A DNA stretch of 64,000 nt from an uncultured Bacilli bacterium (GCA_944371325.1 CALVXO010000003.1:1-64000); one strand, 5' to 3'. Shown: positions 16,860 through 26,012, counted from the first letter of the stretch. The notes: generated from the sequence alone by a model not told the origin. Numbers and translations: made by a program.

Positions 16860-17822
16860 ATGTTTAAAAAAGCACTTCTTTTCCTTCTTCTATTTGTTCC
16901 TTCTGTTGCTTTAGCTTATTCAGACTACGTTTATGTTGGTGGTGAAAACATCGGTATTGAATTAAAAGCAGATGGTGTTTTAATAGTTGGTTTTTACAAA
17001 GTAAATGATTCTTATATTGCTAGTGAAGCTGGATTACAAATAGGTGATAGAATTATTTCAATTAATAATCAAGAAATTAATTCTATTTATGATTTAACCA
17101 ATCAAATTAAAGCAAGTAATGGTAATATAAATATTACTTATGTTAGAGATAATCAAACTAAGACAACTGCTTTAACTTTACCAAAAGAAAATGATACCTA
17201 TAAAACAGGTATTTATGTTAAAGATAGTATTACAGGTATAGGTACATTAACTTATGTAGATCCTAATACAAAATTATTTGGTGCATTAGGTCACGAAATA
17301 ATCGATAGTAGAACTGGTCAGATTTTAAATATTTCTGGTGGTAGTATATATGAATCAAAAGTTACTGATATTGAACCAAGTTCTAATGGTATACCGGGTG
17401 AAAAGAATGCTCAAATAGATACTGAAAGTATTAATGGTACTATTTTTGAAAATACTATAAAAGGTATATTTGGTAATTATACAAGCGATTTCGATGATTC
17501 AAAACTTTATAAAGTTGCTAAACCTGATGAAATAAAAAAAGGTAAAGCTAAAATATTAACTGTTTTAGAAGATGATGTAGTAAAAGAATATGAAATTGAA
17601 ATTACTAAAATAAGTAAAAATCAAGATACTAAAAATTTATCATTTAAGATAACAGATTCTGAATTACTTCAAAAAACAAATGGTATAGTGCAGGGGATGA
17701 GTGGATCACCTATTATTCAAGATGACTACATAATAGGAGCGGTTACCCATGTCGTTGTTGATAATCCACATAAAGGTTATGGTATATTTATTACTACAAT
17801 GTTAGAAGAAGGAGAAAACTAA
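16860..17822 (+). CDS. spoIVB: SpoIVB-like PDZ serine peptidase
   Basis: The 320-residue secreted protein has a signal peptide (ending near ALA). A PDZ domain follows at about 40-110 (ASEAGLQIGDRIISINNQEI), then a C-terminal S55 peptidase domain. Catalytic residues are visible as GALGHEIID (His) and VQGMSGSPII (Ser). In spore formers SpoIVB is secreted from the forespore and triggers pro-sigma-K processing in the mother cell. It is shorter than the Bacillus protein (about 425 residues), lacking part of the N-terminus. The usual neighbours (recN, spo0A) are absent. Whether this organism sporulates cannot be told from the window. Confidence 0.88.
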   Translation: MFKKALLFLLLFVPSVALAYSDYVYVGGENIGIELKADGVLIVGFYKVNDSYIASEAGLQIGDRIISINNQEINSIYDLTNQIKASNGNINITYVRDNQTKTTALTLPKENDTYKTGIYVKDSITGIGTLTYVDPNTKLFGALGHEIIDSRTGQILNISGGSIYESKVTDIEPSSNGIPGEKNAQIDTESINGTIFENTIKGIFGNYTSDFDDSKLYKVAKPDEIKKGKAKILTVLEDDVVKEYEIEITKISKNQDTKNLSFKITDSELLQKTNGIVQGMSGSPIIQDDYIIGAVTHVVVDNPHKGYGIFITTMLEEGEN

Positions 17823-17843
17823 GAGGATATTTCCTCTTTTTTT
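17820..17843 (+). terminator. Terminator after the spoIVB-like gene
   Basis: AAGAGGA and TTCCTCTT form a 7-bp stem with a short loop, followed by TTTTTTT. The hairpin begins at the stop codon. Confidence 0.75.
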
Positions 17844-17916
17844 ATTGTAAATAATTAAATAACTTGATTTTTTTAAAAATATAAGTTATATATATTTATA
17901 AAAGGAGAGTTTAACT

Positions 17917-18252
17917 ATGGATATAAAAGAATTTTATGGTATTGGTATTGTAGATGTTTTTTGGAGATATGATGAATTTAACGAAAGTTGGAGAAAAGCT
18001 TTTATAGAAATATATATACCAAATGTTAAAGGATTATATTACGGACAGCAATATTGTATCAAATATTCTTTTTTGGAGAATGATAATGTTATAAATGAAG
18101 AAATATTTGAATCATCAAAATTAAATTTATCTTATAAAAAAATTGACAATGATTTATATGATGTGTCTATTTTGTCAGAACGGCATAAATTAAATAAAAA
18201 TCAATTATCAAGTTTAATAAATATTATAAATAAAAGAGAAAAGAACTTATAA
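17917..18252 (+). CDS. Hypothetical protein
   Basis: The 111-residue product is soluble and strand-rich, with GIVDVFWRYDEFNESWRKAF near the N-terminus and a helical end (LSSLINIINKREK). It starts after AAAGGAG. It is not recognised and has no helix-turn-helix, so it is not an obvious HipB for the kinase gene that follows 96 bases later. Confidence 0.6.
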   Translation: MDIKEFYGIGIVDVFWRYDEFNESWRKAFIEIYIPNVKGLYYGQQYCIKYSFLENDNVINEEIFESSKLNLSYKKIDNDLYDVSILSERHKLNKNQLSSLINIINKREKNL

Positions 18253-18301
18253 TTTGATTGATATTATAATTTTTATATTAATGTAAACAAAAATTAAAAT
18301 T

Positions 18302-18330
18302 GCTTGTTTTAAAAAAATAATATGTTATAA
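18302..18330 (+). promoter_or_regulatory. Promoter of the HipA-family kinase pair
   Basis: TTGTTT, a 16-base spacer and TATAAT precede the kinase ORF at 18349, with GGTG as the ribosome site. No inverted repeat that would suggest a HipB operator is evident. Confidence 0.5.
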
Positions 18331-18348
18331 TAAAATTGTGGTGAATTT

Positions 18349-19455
18349 ATGAGAACAAAGATAATAAAAGAAGAAATATATATGCCAGAACCAGTTGGGA
18401 AACAACCTAAATATTGGATTTGCGCTTATGGTAAGAGATTTTTATTTAAAATAGGTACTTTTAAAAGCGATAATACTCCAGTATATAATGATGTTTCCGA
18501 ATGTATGGCAGCAGACATAGCAAAACTTCTAGATATTCCAGTAGCTAAATATTATCTATGTGAAAATGATGGAGTAAAAGGCGTTTTAAGTTATGATTTT
18601 TTAGATAATGATTTAGAAGGCCCTAAAAAAGAAGAATTTGTTGATGGGGTAACTTTAATAAATTTAGTTGATCCTGGTTTTAAAAATACAAGTTTAGTTA
18701 ACCCTAAGACTCATCAATTATATACAGCTGAATTAGTTATTGAATCAGTTTTAAAATATAATTTAATGGCTGATGTTATTGATATGTTTGTATATGATTC
18801 ATTAATAGGAAATAGAGATAGAAATCCATCAAATTATGGAATAATTATTAATCATGAAAAAAATTCTATTAGATTAGCTCCACTTTATGATAATTGTACG
18901 TCATTAGGTGTTTCAATGGTAGATCATAGATTAAAAGCATGTATTGATGAAAATGGTAATATTATTGATGAAAAACAGTTAGATTTAGTTATCCATAAAC
19001 ATATAGTAGGTAAGATTACACTAGATAGATTTCATCAATATAAAGAAAAAAGAATCTGGGATAATTTAGAATCTAAAAGAATAATGGATTTAATAGATAG
19101 TAAGAAAAAAGAATTACTTGTTTTGTTAGAAGAAGGTAAAATTTCAAATAATGAATATCATAAAATTTTAAATAAAATTGGAGATACTTATCGTAAATAC
19201 GATGTTTCAACATTAGAATATCAGCAAATGATTAGCTATCTAACGCATTATTATCCAGAATATATAGAAGATATAATAGCTAAAATAGAACAAAATGTAA
19301 CTAGAGAAAATATTGATAAACTATTTGATTTTTATAAAGATGAATTACCAAAAGATCGATTAACTTTTGCAAAAGAATTAGTCCTTAGAAGAGCTAAATG
19401 GATTGTTGAATATTATAAAATCAATAAATATGAAAGTAGAGGTAAGTTATTATGA
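18349..19455 (+). CDS. HipA-family (HipT/CtkA-like) serine/threonine kinase
   Basis: The 368-residue protein has HipA-type kinase landmarks. RFLFKIGTF contains the ATP-anchoring Lys (about residue 30), and SECMAADIAKLLDIPVAKYYL is the early helix. Further on are the catalytic loop SLIGNRDRNPSNYG (Asp and Asn) and the metal-binding APLYDNCTSLG. It lacks the N-terminal HipA subdomain, which appears to be encoded by the next gene. HipA toxins phosphorylate aminoacyl-tRNA synthetases (GltX; TrpS for HipT). The substrate here is unknown. A helical C-terminal extension of about 100 residues is present. It overlaps the next gene by four bases (ATGA). Confidence 0.8.
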   Translation: MRTKIIKEEIYMPEPVGKQPKYWICAYGKRFLFKIGTFKSDNTPVYNDVSECMAADIAKLLDIPVAKYYLCENDGVKGVLSYDFLDNDLEGPKKEEFVDGVTLINLVDPGFKNTSLVNPKTHQLYTAELVIESVLKYNLMADVIDMFVYDSLIGNRDRNPSNYGIIINHEKNSIRLAPLYDNCTSLGVSMVDHRLKACIDENGNIIDEKQLDLVIHKHIVGKITLDRFHQYKEKRIWDNLESKRIMDLIDSKKKELLVLLEEGKISNNEYHKILNKIGDTYRKYDVSTLEYQQMISYLTHYYPEYIEDIIAKIEQNVTRENIDKLFDFYKDELPKDRLTFAKELVLRRAKWIVEYYKINKYESRGKLL

Positions 19456-19799
19456 ATGAAGTATATTTATTATGGGAATCTTATGAAACAAATAAACTAT
19501 TACCAATTGGTATTTTAAAACAAGTAAATGATAACTATTCATTTCAATATTTAAATGGTGCTAAACAAGCTATCGAACAAGGTTGCTTTCTACCTTTTCC
19601 TTATACTGAAAAAATATTATATTTTGATACTTTGCCTGACTTTTTTGAGCAAAGAATATTAAAAGGGGATTTTAATAGTCATAAATTCAATCTAAAAAAG
19701 GATAATAATAAATTAAATTATTTAGTTTATCGAGATTCTGTTAGAAATAGTGATAATTTTAAAATTGTAAGTGAAGAAAAATTTAATAAATTATTCTAA
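19452..19799 (+). CDS. HipA N-subdomain-like (HipS-type) partner protein
   Basis: The 115-residue product resembles the first subdomain of HipA: VYLLWESYETNKLLPIGILKQ followed by YSFQYLNGAKQAIEQG and FPYTEKILYFDTLPDFFEQRI. The last part matches the HipA N-lobe pattern ending in FFxxRIL. In the tripartite HipBST system a separate HipS of this kind neutralises the kinase HipT. Here the gene order is kinase first, then HipS-like, with ATGA coupling. The antitoxin role is inferred. Confidence 0.65.
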   Translation: MNEVYLLWESYETNKLLPIGILKQVNDNYSFQYLNGAKQAIEQGCFLPFPYTEKILYFDTLPDFFEQRILKGDFNSHKFNLKKDNNKLNYLVYRDSVRNSDNFKIVSEEKFNKLF

Positions 19800-19800
19800 A

Positions 19801-19827
19801 ACAAAAAGAGGTTTAATCCTCTTTTTA
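19801..19827 (+). terminator. Bidirectional terminator between the kinase pair and the DUF4044-like gene
   Basis: AAAAAGAGG, TTTAAT, CCTCTTTTT form a perfect 9-bp stem with A and T runs on both sides, so it can stop both the plus-strand operon and the short minus-strand gene. Confidence 0.8.
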
Positions 19828-19914
19828 TATCAAAACTAATGAAGCTACAGTAGATATAACCATGATTGCTAACATAACTATAGCCATTATTTTTCCTATT
19901 TTTTCGTTTTTCAC
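19825..19914 (-). CDS. DUF4044-like small membrane protein
   Basis: A 29-codon ORF starts at GTG (19914) after an AAGGTG ribosome site, with TATAAT about 20 bases upstream on the minus strand. The peptide begins KNEKIGKIMA and continues as a single hydrophobic helix with MLAIMVISTVASLVL. That fits the short, one-helix DUF4044 proteins of Bacillota. It is an isolated gene lying opposite the surrounding plus-strand genes. Function unknown. Confidence 0.65.
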   Translation of the reverse strand: MKNEKIGKIMAIVMLAIMVISTVASLVLI

Positions 19915-20000
19915 TTTAATCACCTTAATTAATTATACTATATTTTTTATAAAAAAGGAATATTTTTATTTAAATTTAATATCTTTAAATAGGTGAAAAT

Positions 20001-20612
20001 ATGGACAAACTAAAAATAAAAATAAATAAAAAAATATTCGTGTTTTTATTTGTATTAATGATAATAGGAATAATTGCGGGATCTATATTTACAACAATTT
20101 TAAATAATTCTGATAAACAATTAATAATAAATCATTTAAATGAATTTATAGATAATATTAACAATAATAAATTAGATTATTTATTTTCTTTAAAAAATAA
20201 TTTGATCACTAATATTAGTTATGTAATATTAATATGGTTGTTAGGTATTTCTGTTATCGGATTACCTATTATAATTATTATGTTTTTTACTAAATGTTTT
20301 ATTTTAGGTTTTAGTGTAGGATCTGTTTTAACTACATTTAAATTAAAAGGCATATTAGTAAGTTTAGTATATGTTTTTCCAGGTCAAGTTATTAGTTTAT
20401 TATTTTTGTTATTATTAATGATGTATTCAATGAGTTTTACTTTTAAAATGATGTATGCAATATTAAAGAAAAAATCATTAGATTTTAAATTAATAATGAA
20501 TAAATATTTTAAAATATTATTACTCGTTTTAATTGTAATTATCTCAATGAGTTTATATGATACTTATCTAATGCCAAGATTAATAAAACTTTTAATTCCT
20601 TTTATTATGTGA
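20001..20612 (+). CDS. spoIIM: Stage II sporulation protein M-like membrane protein
   Basis: The 203-residue protein has five hydrophobic helices and the SpoIIM landmarks. These are FVFLFVLMIIGIIAGSIF at the start, GLPIIIIMFFTKCFILGFSVG in the middle, and GILVSLVYVFPGQVISLLFLL. In spore formers SpoIIM joins SpoIID and SpoIIP in the engulfment peptidoglycan machine; SpoIIM-type (DUF95) proteins also occur in non-spore formers. It lies just upstream of mnmA. Confidence 0.85.
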   Translation: MDKLKIKINKKIFVFLFVLMIIGIIAGSIFTTILNNSDKQLIINHLNEFIDNINNNKLDYLFSLKNNLITNISYVILIWLLGISVIGLPIIIIMFFTKCFILGFSVGSVLTTFKLKGILVSLVYVFPGQVISLLFLLLLMMYSMSFTFKMMYAILKKKSLDFKLIMNKYFKILLLVLIVIISMSLYDTYLMPRLIKLLIPFIM

Positions 20613-20635
20613 TATAATGTTTTCGGTGAAGAAGT

Positions 20636-21736
20636 ATGAAAAAAGTTGTCGTTGGTATGTCAGGTGGTGTCGATAGTAGTGTAGCAGCTATATTACTTAA
20701 AGAACAAGGCTATGAAGTAATAGGTTTATTTATGCGTAATTGGGATGCTTCATTAAATAACGATATCTTAGGTAATCCTACTTTAAACAATAATATTTGT
20801 CCGCAAGAACAAGATTATAACGATGCTATAGAAGTTTGTAAAAAAATAGGTATTCCATTACATAGAGTAGATTTTGTAAAAGAATATTGGGATTATGTAT
20901 TTACTTACTTTTTAGATGAGTTAAAAAAAGGAAGAACTCCTAATCCAGATATAATGTGTAATAAATATATTAAATTTGACATGTTTGCTAAAGAAGCAGT
21001 TAAATTAGGTGCTGATTATATTGCTACTGGTCATTACGCAAGAATGGTTGATGGAAAATTATTAAGAGGAGTAGATGATAATAAGGATCAAACTTATTTC
21101 TTATCTCAGGTATCTAAGGAACAATTAAAAAATGTATTATTTCCAGTTGGCCATTTAAATAAAAAAGAAGTAAGAGAAATTGCTAGTAAATATGATTTAA
21201 TAACAGCTAATAAAAAGGATTCGACTGGTATCTGTTTTATTGGTGAAAGAAATATTACAAAATTTTTAGAAAATTATTTACCTAATACTCCTGGTGATAT
21301 TGTTAATATTGAAACTAATGAAGTTATAGGTAAACATATTGGGTTAATGTATTATACAATAGGTCAAAGAAGAGGATTAAACATTGGCGGTTATGAAGAT
21401 AGAATGTTTGTTGTTGGTAAAGATCTAGATAAAAATATATTATATATATCTTTAGGCAACAGTGAATATTTATATAGTGATTCATGTATCGTAACTGATA
21501 TTAATTGGTTAGGAGATGAAAAGGTTTATAAATGTACGGCTAAATTTAGATATCGTCAACCAGATAATGATGTTGAATTAGAATTTATTGATGATTACAT
21601 ATTAGTTAAATATCCTCAAAAAGTTAAATCAGTAACACCTGGTCAAGCGTGTGTATTTTATTTAGGTGAACAATGCTTAGGTGGAGGAATTATCAAGGAA
21701 GTAAGAAAAAATGGTGAAAAACTTTGGTATCTCTAA
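20636..21736 (+). CDS. mnmA: tRNA-specific 2-thiouridylase MnmA
   Basis: MnmA adds sulfur to U34 of tRNA-Lys, -Glu and -Gln. The 366-residue protein has the PP-loop ATP site [14 protein letters not shown] at its start. It also has the two catalytic cysteines in [16 protein letters not shown] and [11 protein letters not shown], plus [14 protein letters not shown] and [10 protein letters not shown]. Length is normal. The extended -10 TGATATAAT (20610-20618) lies 17 bases before the start. A terminator overlaps its stop. The sulfur donor would be a cysteine desulfurase such as SufS or an IscS elsewhere. Confidence 0.97.
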   Translation: MKKVVVGMSGGVDSSVAAILLKEQGYEVIGLFMRNWDASLNNDILGNPTLNNNICPQEQDYNDAIEVCKKIGIPLHRVDFVKEYWDYVFTYFLDELKKGRTPNPDIMCNKYIKFDMFAKEAVKLGADYIATGHYARMVDGKLLRGVDDNKDQTYFLSQVSKEQLKNVLFPVGHLNKKEVREIASKYDLITANKKDSTGICFIGERNITKFLENYLPNTPGDIVNIETNEVIGKHIGLMYYTIGQRRGLNIGGYEDRMFVVGKDLDKNILYISLGNSEYLYSDSCIVTDINWLGDEKVYKCTAKFRYRQPDNDVELEFIDDYILVKYPQKVKSVTPGQACVFYLGEQCLGGGIIKEVRKNGEKLWYL

Positions 21737-21746
21737 AGTTTTTTTC
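21717..21746 (+). terminator. Terminator after mnmA
   Basis: AAAACTTT and AAAGTTTT form an 8-bp stem around GGTATCTCT-type loop sequence, followed by a run of T at 21739-21745. Confidence 0.7.
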
Positions 21747-21765
21747 ATATACTTTTACTTTACGC

Positions 21766-21793
21766 TTGACAATTGACAATAATGTGGTAAAAT
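21766..21793 (+). promoter_or_regulatory. Promoter of the 21815 HTH-protein gene
   Basis: A perfect TTGACA (21766-21771), spacer of 16 and TAAAAT (21788-21793) lie just upstream of a strong AGGAGGG ribosome site. Confidence 0.75.
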
Positions 21794-21814
21794 TATTATA
21801 GGAGGGTTAACAAA

Positions 21815-22585
21815 ATGAACAAATTAAATGAATTGTTACATGAACTTGGCATATCTAAAGTAAAATTAGCTAAATTTTTAGGGGTATCTAGACAAATGAT
21901 ATACAATTATTTGGAACTAGATAATATTAATAAATGGCCAAAAGATAAGAAAGTATTATTATTAAATTTATTAGGAGTAAAATCAGCTGAAGAAATTAAT
22001 AAAATAAAAATTACTACTGATTATATATATGAAGTAGATGATAGACTTAATTCTTTAGCAAAATCTAATGAAGGAGAAAATAATTTAGCATTAGACGGCT
22101 TAGGTAAAAAACAAAAAATATTATTACAAGATATTATAGAATTATTAAAAGAAAAAGTTGAAGACGAAAACGATAGTGATGGATATTATACATTATTGTA
22201 TTTGTATCATTATCTACAATCAATTGATAATTCTAAAGAATTGAAATATATTTTAGGTTATGTATCTAAAGCGGCTGGTTTTACAAAACCAATGGAGTTT
22301 GTTTTTGATGAAGAACAACAATTTACTTTTGAAAGTATTTTATTTTCAGCATTTTCATTGTATAATGGTGGTGGAGCTTCTAAAACTAAATTAGCAGCTT
22401 CACATGAAAGATTTGTAGCTCAAATTGAACATAAAATAGAAGAAAAGATGAGTAGAACAATGGAATTAAATACTGTTAAAGTTCAAGCTTTAAAAGAATT
22501 AGGTTATACTGAAATAAATGAAAATAATGCTACTGAAGTATTTGAAAAAATAGCAGAAATTCAATCAAGAAAAGTAACTAATTAA
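21815..22585 (+). CDS. Putative DNA-binding protein with N-terminal HTH
   Basis: The 256-residue protein begins with a helix-turn-helix-like segment (LLHELGISKVKLAKFLGVSRQMIYNYLEL, residues 7-35). A helical middle and a longer C-terminal helical region with HERFVAQIEHKIEEKMSRTMEL follow. The family is not recognised. It stands alone between a consensus promoter and a terminator, so it is probably well expressed. Regulatory function is inferred from the HTH only. Confidence 0.75.
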   Translation: MNKLNELLHELGISKVKLAKFLGVSRQMIYNYLELDNINKWPKDKKVLLLNLLGVKSAEEINKIKITTDYIYEVDDRLNSLAKSNEGENNLALDGLGKKQKILLQDIIELLKEKVEDENDSDGYYTLLYLYHYLQSIDNSKELKYILGYVSKAAGFTKPMEFVFDEEQQFTFESILFSAFSLYNGGGASKTKLAASHERFVAQIEHKIEEKMSRTMELNTVKVQALKELGYTEINENNATEVFEKIAEIQSRKVTN

Positions 22586-22626
22586 GTGGTGATGTTTATG
22601 GAAAAAAGTAATATAATAAAATTTTA

Positions 22627-22657
22627 AGAGCAATAGGTTTATTGTCTCTTTTTTTGT
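22627..22657 (+). terminator. Terminator after the HTH-protein gene
   Basis: AGAGCAAT and ATTGTCTCT pair with one bulged base and are followed by TTTTTTT. Confidence 0.65.
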
Positions 22658-22674
22658 AGATAGGAGTATTTTAA

Positions 22675-23070
22675 ATGGATGTAACAAATTTAATGATTAA
22701 AAAATTTAATATTAAAGAATTAGGATATGATTTTATGGGATATTCTTTGCAATCAGAATCTGTTTTAACTTTTCACCATCTAATTATTCCAAATAGATTA
22801 GGTGGCCGCAGAGTAATGGATAATGGAGCTATTTTATGTGGTGATACAGCACATACATATCTTCATTTAATAGAATCACTAAACCAACATACCTTTAATT
22901 TAATAACTAGTGAAATGATTGATATGAATGTAAGAAGAAAATTAAGCATTTATAATTTAAAAAGAATTAACGAAATTTTATGTGAATTTGAAAGATTATA
23001 TGGAGATAAAAAAAACTCTAAAGATCAACCTCTTATAAAAGAAAAATATAAAGAAAGAATATTTACTTAA
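22675..23070 (+). CDS. HNH-like protein of unknown function
   Basis: The 131-residue protein holds a segment resembling an HNH fold: LTFHHLIIPNRLGG, then DNGAILCGDTAHTYLHLIE. The paired His, the central Asn and the later His match the HNH spacing, but zinc-binding Cys pairs are lacking. Small proteins of this type are common in gut Bacillota. Nuclease activity is not established. Confidence 0.6.
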   Translation: MDVTNLMIKKFNIKELGYDFMGYSLQSESVLTFHHLIIPNRLGGRRVMDNGAILCGDTAHTYLHLIESLNQHTFNLITSEMIDMNVRRKLSIYNLKRINEILCEFERLYGDKKNSKDQPLIKEKYKERIFT

Positions 23071-23195
23071 ATTGTAAATTTATATGTAAAAAAATATATA
23101 AATTATAAAAGAATATTGATTATATTTTATTTTTTGATATACTAGGAAATAGTATTATTTAAAAAGACATATTATTAAGTAGTTGGAGGTATTGT

Positions 23196-24557
23196 ATGAA
23201 AAGACATTTAAATAGAAGAGGCAAAATATTAGTTTTAAGTTTGAGCTTAATTATTTTAATAAGTGGTATATTTGTAATAAAGGGATTAAATAAAAAGGAA
23301 GAATTACATATATTGGAAAGTACAGATAATTATGATTTAAAAATTGATTATCCTGATGTAGAAAATAAAGAAATAAAGAAAAAAATTGATGAATATGTAA
23401 AAAAACAAAAGGATGATTTTCTTAATAATGTTAAAGCTGTAGAGGATATTGAACAACCAAAATATGATTTTAATTTAAGTGTTAATGTAAATGATTATAA
23501 AGATATATCACATATTTATATGTTAACATATGCATATACCGGTGGTAATCACTACACAAGAGATGATACAAGTTATTACTATGATAATAAAACTAAAGAT
23601 TTTGTAGATTTAAAGTACTTTTTTAAAGATGAAGAATCATTTAAAAAATTATCTAATATTGCTTATTACTATGTTTTAGAATTGAAGGATAAAAATTTTG
23701 ATGAATTATGGGTAAAAAAAGGAACTGATCCAACAATTGATAATTATAGACATTTTATGTTTTCAGATGAAGGATTAGAGATTTTATTCCCTCCTTATCA
23801 AGTATCATCTTGGGCAGATGGAGAAATTAAAATAACTATACCTTATGAAGAAATAAATGATTTATTAAAAGATGAATATCAAAATGAAAGTGTTGAAAAA
23901 GAAGTTGTAAGTGTTATTCCAGAAATAAGAGACCTAAGTAAATATAAAGATAAAAAATTAATTGCATTTACTTTTGATGATGGCCCTAGTGAAACTAATA
24001 CAAATTATTTATTAGATAATTTAGATAAGTATGATGCTAAAGTAACGTTCTTTGTTCTAGGAAGTAGAGTAGAAAGTAATAGTGAGGTTATTAAAAGAGC
24101 TTATCTAGAAGGTAATGATATTGGAAGTCATACTTATAATCATCGAAATTTAAATTTATTAAGTGATGTTGCTTTAATGGATGAAGTTAAAAAAACTAAT
24201 GAAGCTATTAAAGAGGTAATTGGTACGAGTCCAACTTTATTAAGACCTCCTTATGGTAACTTAACTGATCATGGTAAAGAACTTGCTAATATGAGTATTG
24301 TTTTATGGAATATTGATCCTTTAGATTGGAAATATAAAGATAAAAATAGAGTAGCTCAAGAAATAATTGAACATGCTCATGATGGTGCTATTGTATTAGT
24401 TCATGATATATATAAATCATCAGTAGAAGGTGCTTTACTTGCAATGGAAGAATTACAAAAAGAAGGTTATGCTTTTGTAACAATTAATGAAATGGCTCAA
24501 CTAAGAGGTATTAAATTAGATACAACAACATCATATTTCAGTATGAAAAAACAGTAA
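23196..24557 (+). CDS. Membrane-anchored polysaccharide (peptidoglycan) deacetylase, PdaC-like
   Basis: The 453-residue protein has an N-terminal anchor helix (about 10-28). A DUF3298/DUF4163-type domain follows (about 35-225, YTGGNHYTRDDTSYYYD, EGLEILFPPYQVSSWADG), then a NodB deacetylase domain (250-440). NodB motifs are FTFDDGPSE (metal Asp and base Asp), SHTYNH (metal His pair), LRPPYGN, WNIDPLDW and VLVHD. B. subtilis PdaC has this domain order and deacetylates MurNAc in peptidoglycan. The enzyme probably acts outside the membrane on the cell wall. It ends at a strong terminator. Confidence 0.93.
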   Translation: MKRHLNRRGKILVLSLSLIILISGIFVIKGLNKKEELHILESTDNYDLKIDYPDVENKEIKKKIDEYVKKQKDDFLNNVKAVEDIEQPKYDFNLSVNVNDYKDISHIYMLTYAYTGGNHYTRDDTSYYYDNKTKDFVDLKYFFKDEESFKKLSNIAYYYVLELKDKNFDELWVKKGTDPTIDNYRHFMFSDEGLEILFPPYQVSSWADGEIKITIPYEEINDLLKDEYQNESVEKEVVSVIPEIRDLSKYKDKKLIAFTFDDGPSETNTNYLLDNLDKYDAKVTFFVLGSRVESNSEVIKRAYLEGNDIGSHTYNHRNLNLLSDVALMDEVKKTNEAIKEVIGTSPTLLRPPYGNLTDHGKELANMSIVLWNIDPLDWKYKDKNRVAQEIIEHAHDGAIVLVHDIYKSSVEGALLAMEELQKEGYAFVTINEMAQLRGIKLDTTTSYFSMKKQ

Positions 24558-24576
24558 AATTTTACTGTTTTTTGTA
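24544..24576 (+). terminator. Terminator shared by convergent genes at 24557 and 24562
   Basis: AAAACAGTAAAA and TTTTACTGTTTT form a near-perfect 12-bp palindrome with T-runs on both sides, so it serves both strands. Confidence 0.85.
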
Positions 24577-25938
24577 TGTTATATTATAACAGCTTGGTCC
24601 CATAATACAATTACCATCCATGTCAAATCTTGAACCATGACAAGGACAATCCCAGGTTAATTCTATATCATTAAATAATAAATTACATTTTAAATGAGGA
24701 CATTTATTATATACTATATGTTTTTTATTATCTTTATCAATATAAATACCTACATTGTCATTATTAATTTTAGTAAATATAACATTTTTAGAATTCCATT
24801 TTTTATTAGGTATTAATTTATTTTCAATAAGTGTTTTAAAAGTTAACAATAAATTATTAATATTATTTATTTTGAATATTAAGTTTCTTTTTGGAGAAAA
24901 TAATTCATATTCTTTATTATATAAAATAATATCACTTAATATTTTGCCGGCTATTGTACCATTAGTCATACCCCAAGTATTATAACCAGTTCCAATTAAT
25001 AAATTATCTTTTAATTTTCCTATAATAGGTAAGTGATCTGTAGTTATAATATCATGATTAGACCATATATATTCTATATCACCATAAATACTAGCTTCTT
25101 TAATTAAATTATTAAAATTTATATTTTCATTATATTTATTAGTAATTTTATGTGAACCGTTTAAATAAATTAAATTATCATTATAATATCGCATTGATAT
25201 TGTAGGTATTTTAGACGTTATTGAAGATATTTTTTTGTTTTTAACGTTTTTAACACTACATAAATAAGATCTTTCTAAATAACAATGAATTGGAATTAAT
25301 AATGGAAATAAGAAAAAAGGATAGTGGCAAGCTAAAATAATTTTTTTAGCTTTTATTTTATATTTATCTGTATAAACTAAATCATGGATTTTAATAACAT
25401 TTGTCTTTTCATATATTTCAATATTGTTTTTTAATAATATTTCTTTTAATTTTAATAAATATTTAATTGGATGAAATACATAAGTATCTTTAACTGAAAT
25501 AGAATTTTCATTAATATTTACTTTAATATTAAATGATTCTAATATTTCTTTTTCTTTTATTAAATTATCTTTATTTTTATCATAAACAAATGATTCTACT
25601 TGTTCTAAATTGCAATCAATATTTTCTTTTTCTATTATATCTTTAATAATATTAATAGCTTGCAACTGATATTTTAAATAGGGCAGTGCCTTATCTTTTA
25701 ATTTAGTATATATTAATTCTTGTAAATAGGTTATTTTAGCAGTTGATTTTGATGTAGCTCCGCATCCTATTTGATTTTTTTCTACAATAACTACTTTTAA
25801 GTTTTTATTCATTAAATGATAAGCGGTAGTTAAACCTGTTATTCCACCACCAATTATTAAAACATCACATTCTATATCTTTATCTAATTTATTTACTTTG
25901 TTTTGATAATCTTTCATCCAAATACTTTGTTTTTTCAT
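24562..25938 (-). CDS. FAD-dependent oxidoreductase with C-terminal Rieske domain
   Basis: The 458-residue protein has a DAO-type FAD domain with CDVLIIGGGITGLTTAYHL at residues 24-42 and VVIVEKNQIGCGATSKSTAKI behind it. It has GTGYNTWGMTNG near residue 330. A C-terminal Rieske [2Fe-2S] domain reads NKCPHLKC, then WDCPCHGSRFD (C-x-H and C-x-x-H ligands). Similar proteins exist in Bacillus (YhfW) and Clostridia; their substrates are unknown. The fusion implies electron transfer between a flavin and the iron-sulfur cluster. It is encoded alone on the minus strand. Confidence 0.92.
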   Translation of the reverse strand: MKKQSIWMKDYQNKVNKLDKDIECDVLIIGGGITGLTTAYHLMNKNLKVVIVEKNQIGCGATSKSTAKITYLQELIYTKLKDKALPYLKYQLQAINIIKDIIEKENIDCNLEQVESFVYDKNKDNLIKEKEILESFNIKVNINENSISVKDTYVFHPIKYLLKLKEILLKNNIEIYEKTNVIKIHDLVYTDKYKIKAKKIILACHYPFFLFPLLIPIHCYLERSYLCSVKNVKNKKISSITSKIPTISMRYYNDNLIYLNGSHKITNKYNENINFNNLIKEASIYGDIEYIWSNHDIITTDHLPIIGKLKDNLLIGTGYNTWGMTNGTIAGKILSDIILYNKEYELFSPKRNLIFKINNINNLLLTFKTLIENKLIPNKKWNSKNVIFTKINNDNVGIYIDKDNKKHIVYNKCPHLKCNLLFNDIELTWDCPCHGSRFDMDGNCIMGPSCYNITYKKQ

Positions 25939-26012
25939 ACTATCACCAATATTATTATGGATAATATTATTATTTGTATGTTATAATTAATATAAGGATA
26001 TAGGTGAGTTTA

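Noticed and set aside
22599-22628. Nine-codon ORF after a GGTGAT site, downstream of the HTH gene
   Set aside because: Too short and inside the region leading to a terminator; no evidence for a gene.
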